A stretch of 5,693 bases of DNA from Coriobacteriia bacterium. Lineage in GTDB: Bacteria > Actinomycetota > Coriobacteriia > Coriobacteriales > UBA8131. The notes beneath the pieces were generated by a model. The model was not told where the DNA came from. It saw nothing but the letters and a program-made list of their open reading frames with translations, and made no database searches. Numbering within the stretch: position 1 is the first letter of the stretch; the number at the start of each line of letters is the position of its first letter. A program made the translations under genes and the position numbers. This document shows, in pieces, positions 5,346-5,693 of this stretch. Location: contig WQXZ01000115.1 in NCBI GenBank assembly GCA_009781525.1, forward strand, positions 1 through 5,693, written 5' to 3'.

Positions 5346-5354
5346 TGCTATAAA
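5346..5354 (+). promoter_or_regulatory. Possible extended -10 promoter for the second zinc-ribbon gene
   Basis: TGCTATAAA (5346-5354) matches an extended -10 (TGn then TATAAA) in the 51-bp gap between the two zinc-ribbon genes. No recognisable -35 lies upstream. The start site would be about 25 nt before ATG 5386. Read-through from the first gene is equally possible. Confidence 0.3.
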
Positions 5355-5385
5355 ACAAAGCGTGGTTTTCTGAAGATGAATTGGT

Positions 5386-5693
5386 ATGGAGCAGTACTTG
5401 GGACTATTTGAAAGAATGAGAGAGCACAATGTGCGAAATTATCGGGCGGTGCGGAAGAATCCATATTACGTGCATCGAAAACCACACGCTTGCCCGTTTT
5501 GCGCTGGGGTGCTGGCGGTTCGAAAGGTCGAGAAAGTTGACCTGACTGTCGAAGAGCGAAGCGAAGCAGGCTTTGGATCAAGGGAGGAAGTCAGGTTTTC
5601 TCCGACACTTTATTCATATGAGGTGTTCTACTGTGCTGCCTGTGACGCTGAGTGGACGATCAGCGATGTCAGGGCGTATGAGCGCGAGACCAA
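5386..5693 (+). CDS. Second zinc-ribbon protein, N-terminal part (3' truncated)
   Basis: An open frame runs from ATG 5386 to the window edge, giving 102 residues with no stop. An in-frame TGA at 5377-5379 sets the upstream limit; ATG 5416 is an alternative start, and neither has a strong ribosome binding site. It carries CPFC (C36, C39) and CAAC (C83, C86) with 43 residues between. Around the first pair, HACPFCAGVLAVRKVEKVDL aligns with HDCPFCSKQLEVKNVDIVNA of the preceding protein, both followed by an acidic stretch. The 12-nt string TGCCCGTTTTGC is identical in both genes. This is therefore a tandem relative sharing the split zinc ribbon. The N-terminus differs and is basic and Tyr/Arg-rich. 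GC content here is higher (about 53% against about 45% at the first ribbon, counted over a few lines). Whether it also has membrane segments is outside the window. Confidence 0.75.
   Translation, partial: MEQYLGLFERMREHNVRNYRAVRKNPYYVHRKPHACPFCAGVLAVRKVEKVDLTVEERSEAGFGSREEVRFSPTLYSYEVFYCAACDAEWTISDVRAYERET

Noticed and set aside
5348..5581. 77-codon minus-strand open frame over the second zinc-ribbon gene
   Set aside because: The plus-strand frame carries a CxxC...CxxC ribbon matching its neighbour, so the minus frame is a shadow.

Overview
The window is about 5.7 kb of moderate-GC DNA (roughly 45-50% by eye), dense with genes that mostly carry good purine-rich ribosome binding sites. The strong ribosome binding sites, a lipobox lipoprotein, a clostridial-looking Pit transporter and a PhoP-like 11-bp direct repeat with a TTCACA core suggest a Gram-positive anaerobe. 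Coriobacteriia (Actinomycetota) or Clostridia are the best guesses; no rRNA, tRNA or diagnostic marker gene lies in the window, so this stays tentative.

Layout. (1) Positions 1-65 hold the last 20 codons of an unidentified plus-strand gene. (2) Positions 66-206 are a convergent intergenic gap with a GC-rich, repeat-containing patch. (3) Positions 207-1115 (minus strand) form a two-gene operon: a HemG-like flavodoxin followed, with zero spacing, by a rhodanese-domain lipoprotein. (4) Positions 1116-1426 are a divergent control region with three 11-bp direct repeats resembling a Pho box, a consensus TATAAT and two inverted repeats. (5) Positions 1427-3154 (plus) are a phosphate-uptake operon: a PHO4/Pit-family permease and its PhoU-like (DUF47) partner. 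(6) Positions 3266-3943 (plus) encode a PAP2 membrane phosphatase with all three catalytic motifs. (7) Positions 3782-4351 (minus) encode a DUF454/YbaN-family membrane protein whose C-terminal tail runs 162 nt antisense into the PAP2 gene. (8) Positions 4432-5334 and 5386 to the window edge (plus) are two tandem genes that share an N-terminal split four-cysteine zinc ribbon. The first continues into a charged helical region and about four membrane segments; the second is cut by the window end.

How the genes fit together. The clearest theme is phosphate: Pit plus the DUF47 protein for uptake, a Pho-box-like operator in front of them, and a neighbouring PAP2 phosphatase that releases phosphate from lipid phosphates. 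The divergent flavodoxin/rhodanese pair looks like a redox or sulfur-transfer unit that may share the same operator. The zinc-ribbon membrane proteins are the least explained part and the best candidates for an undescribed family. Nothing here looks like a mobile element, CRISPR array or defence island.
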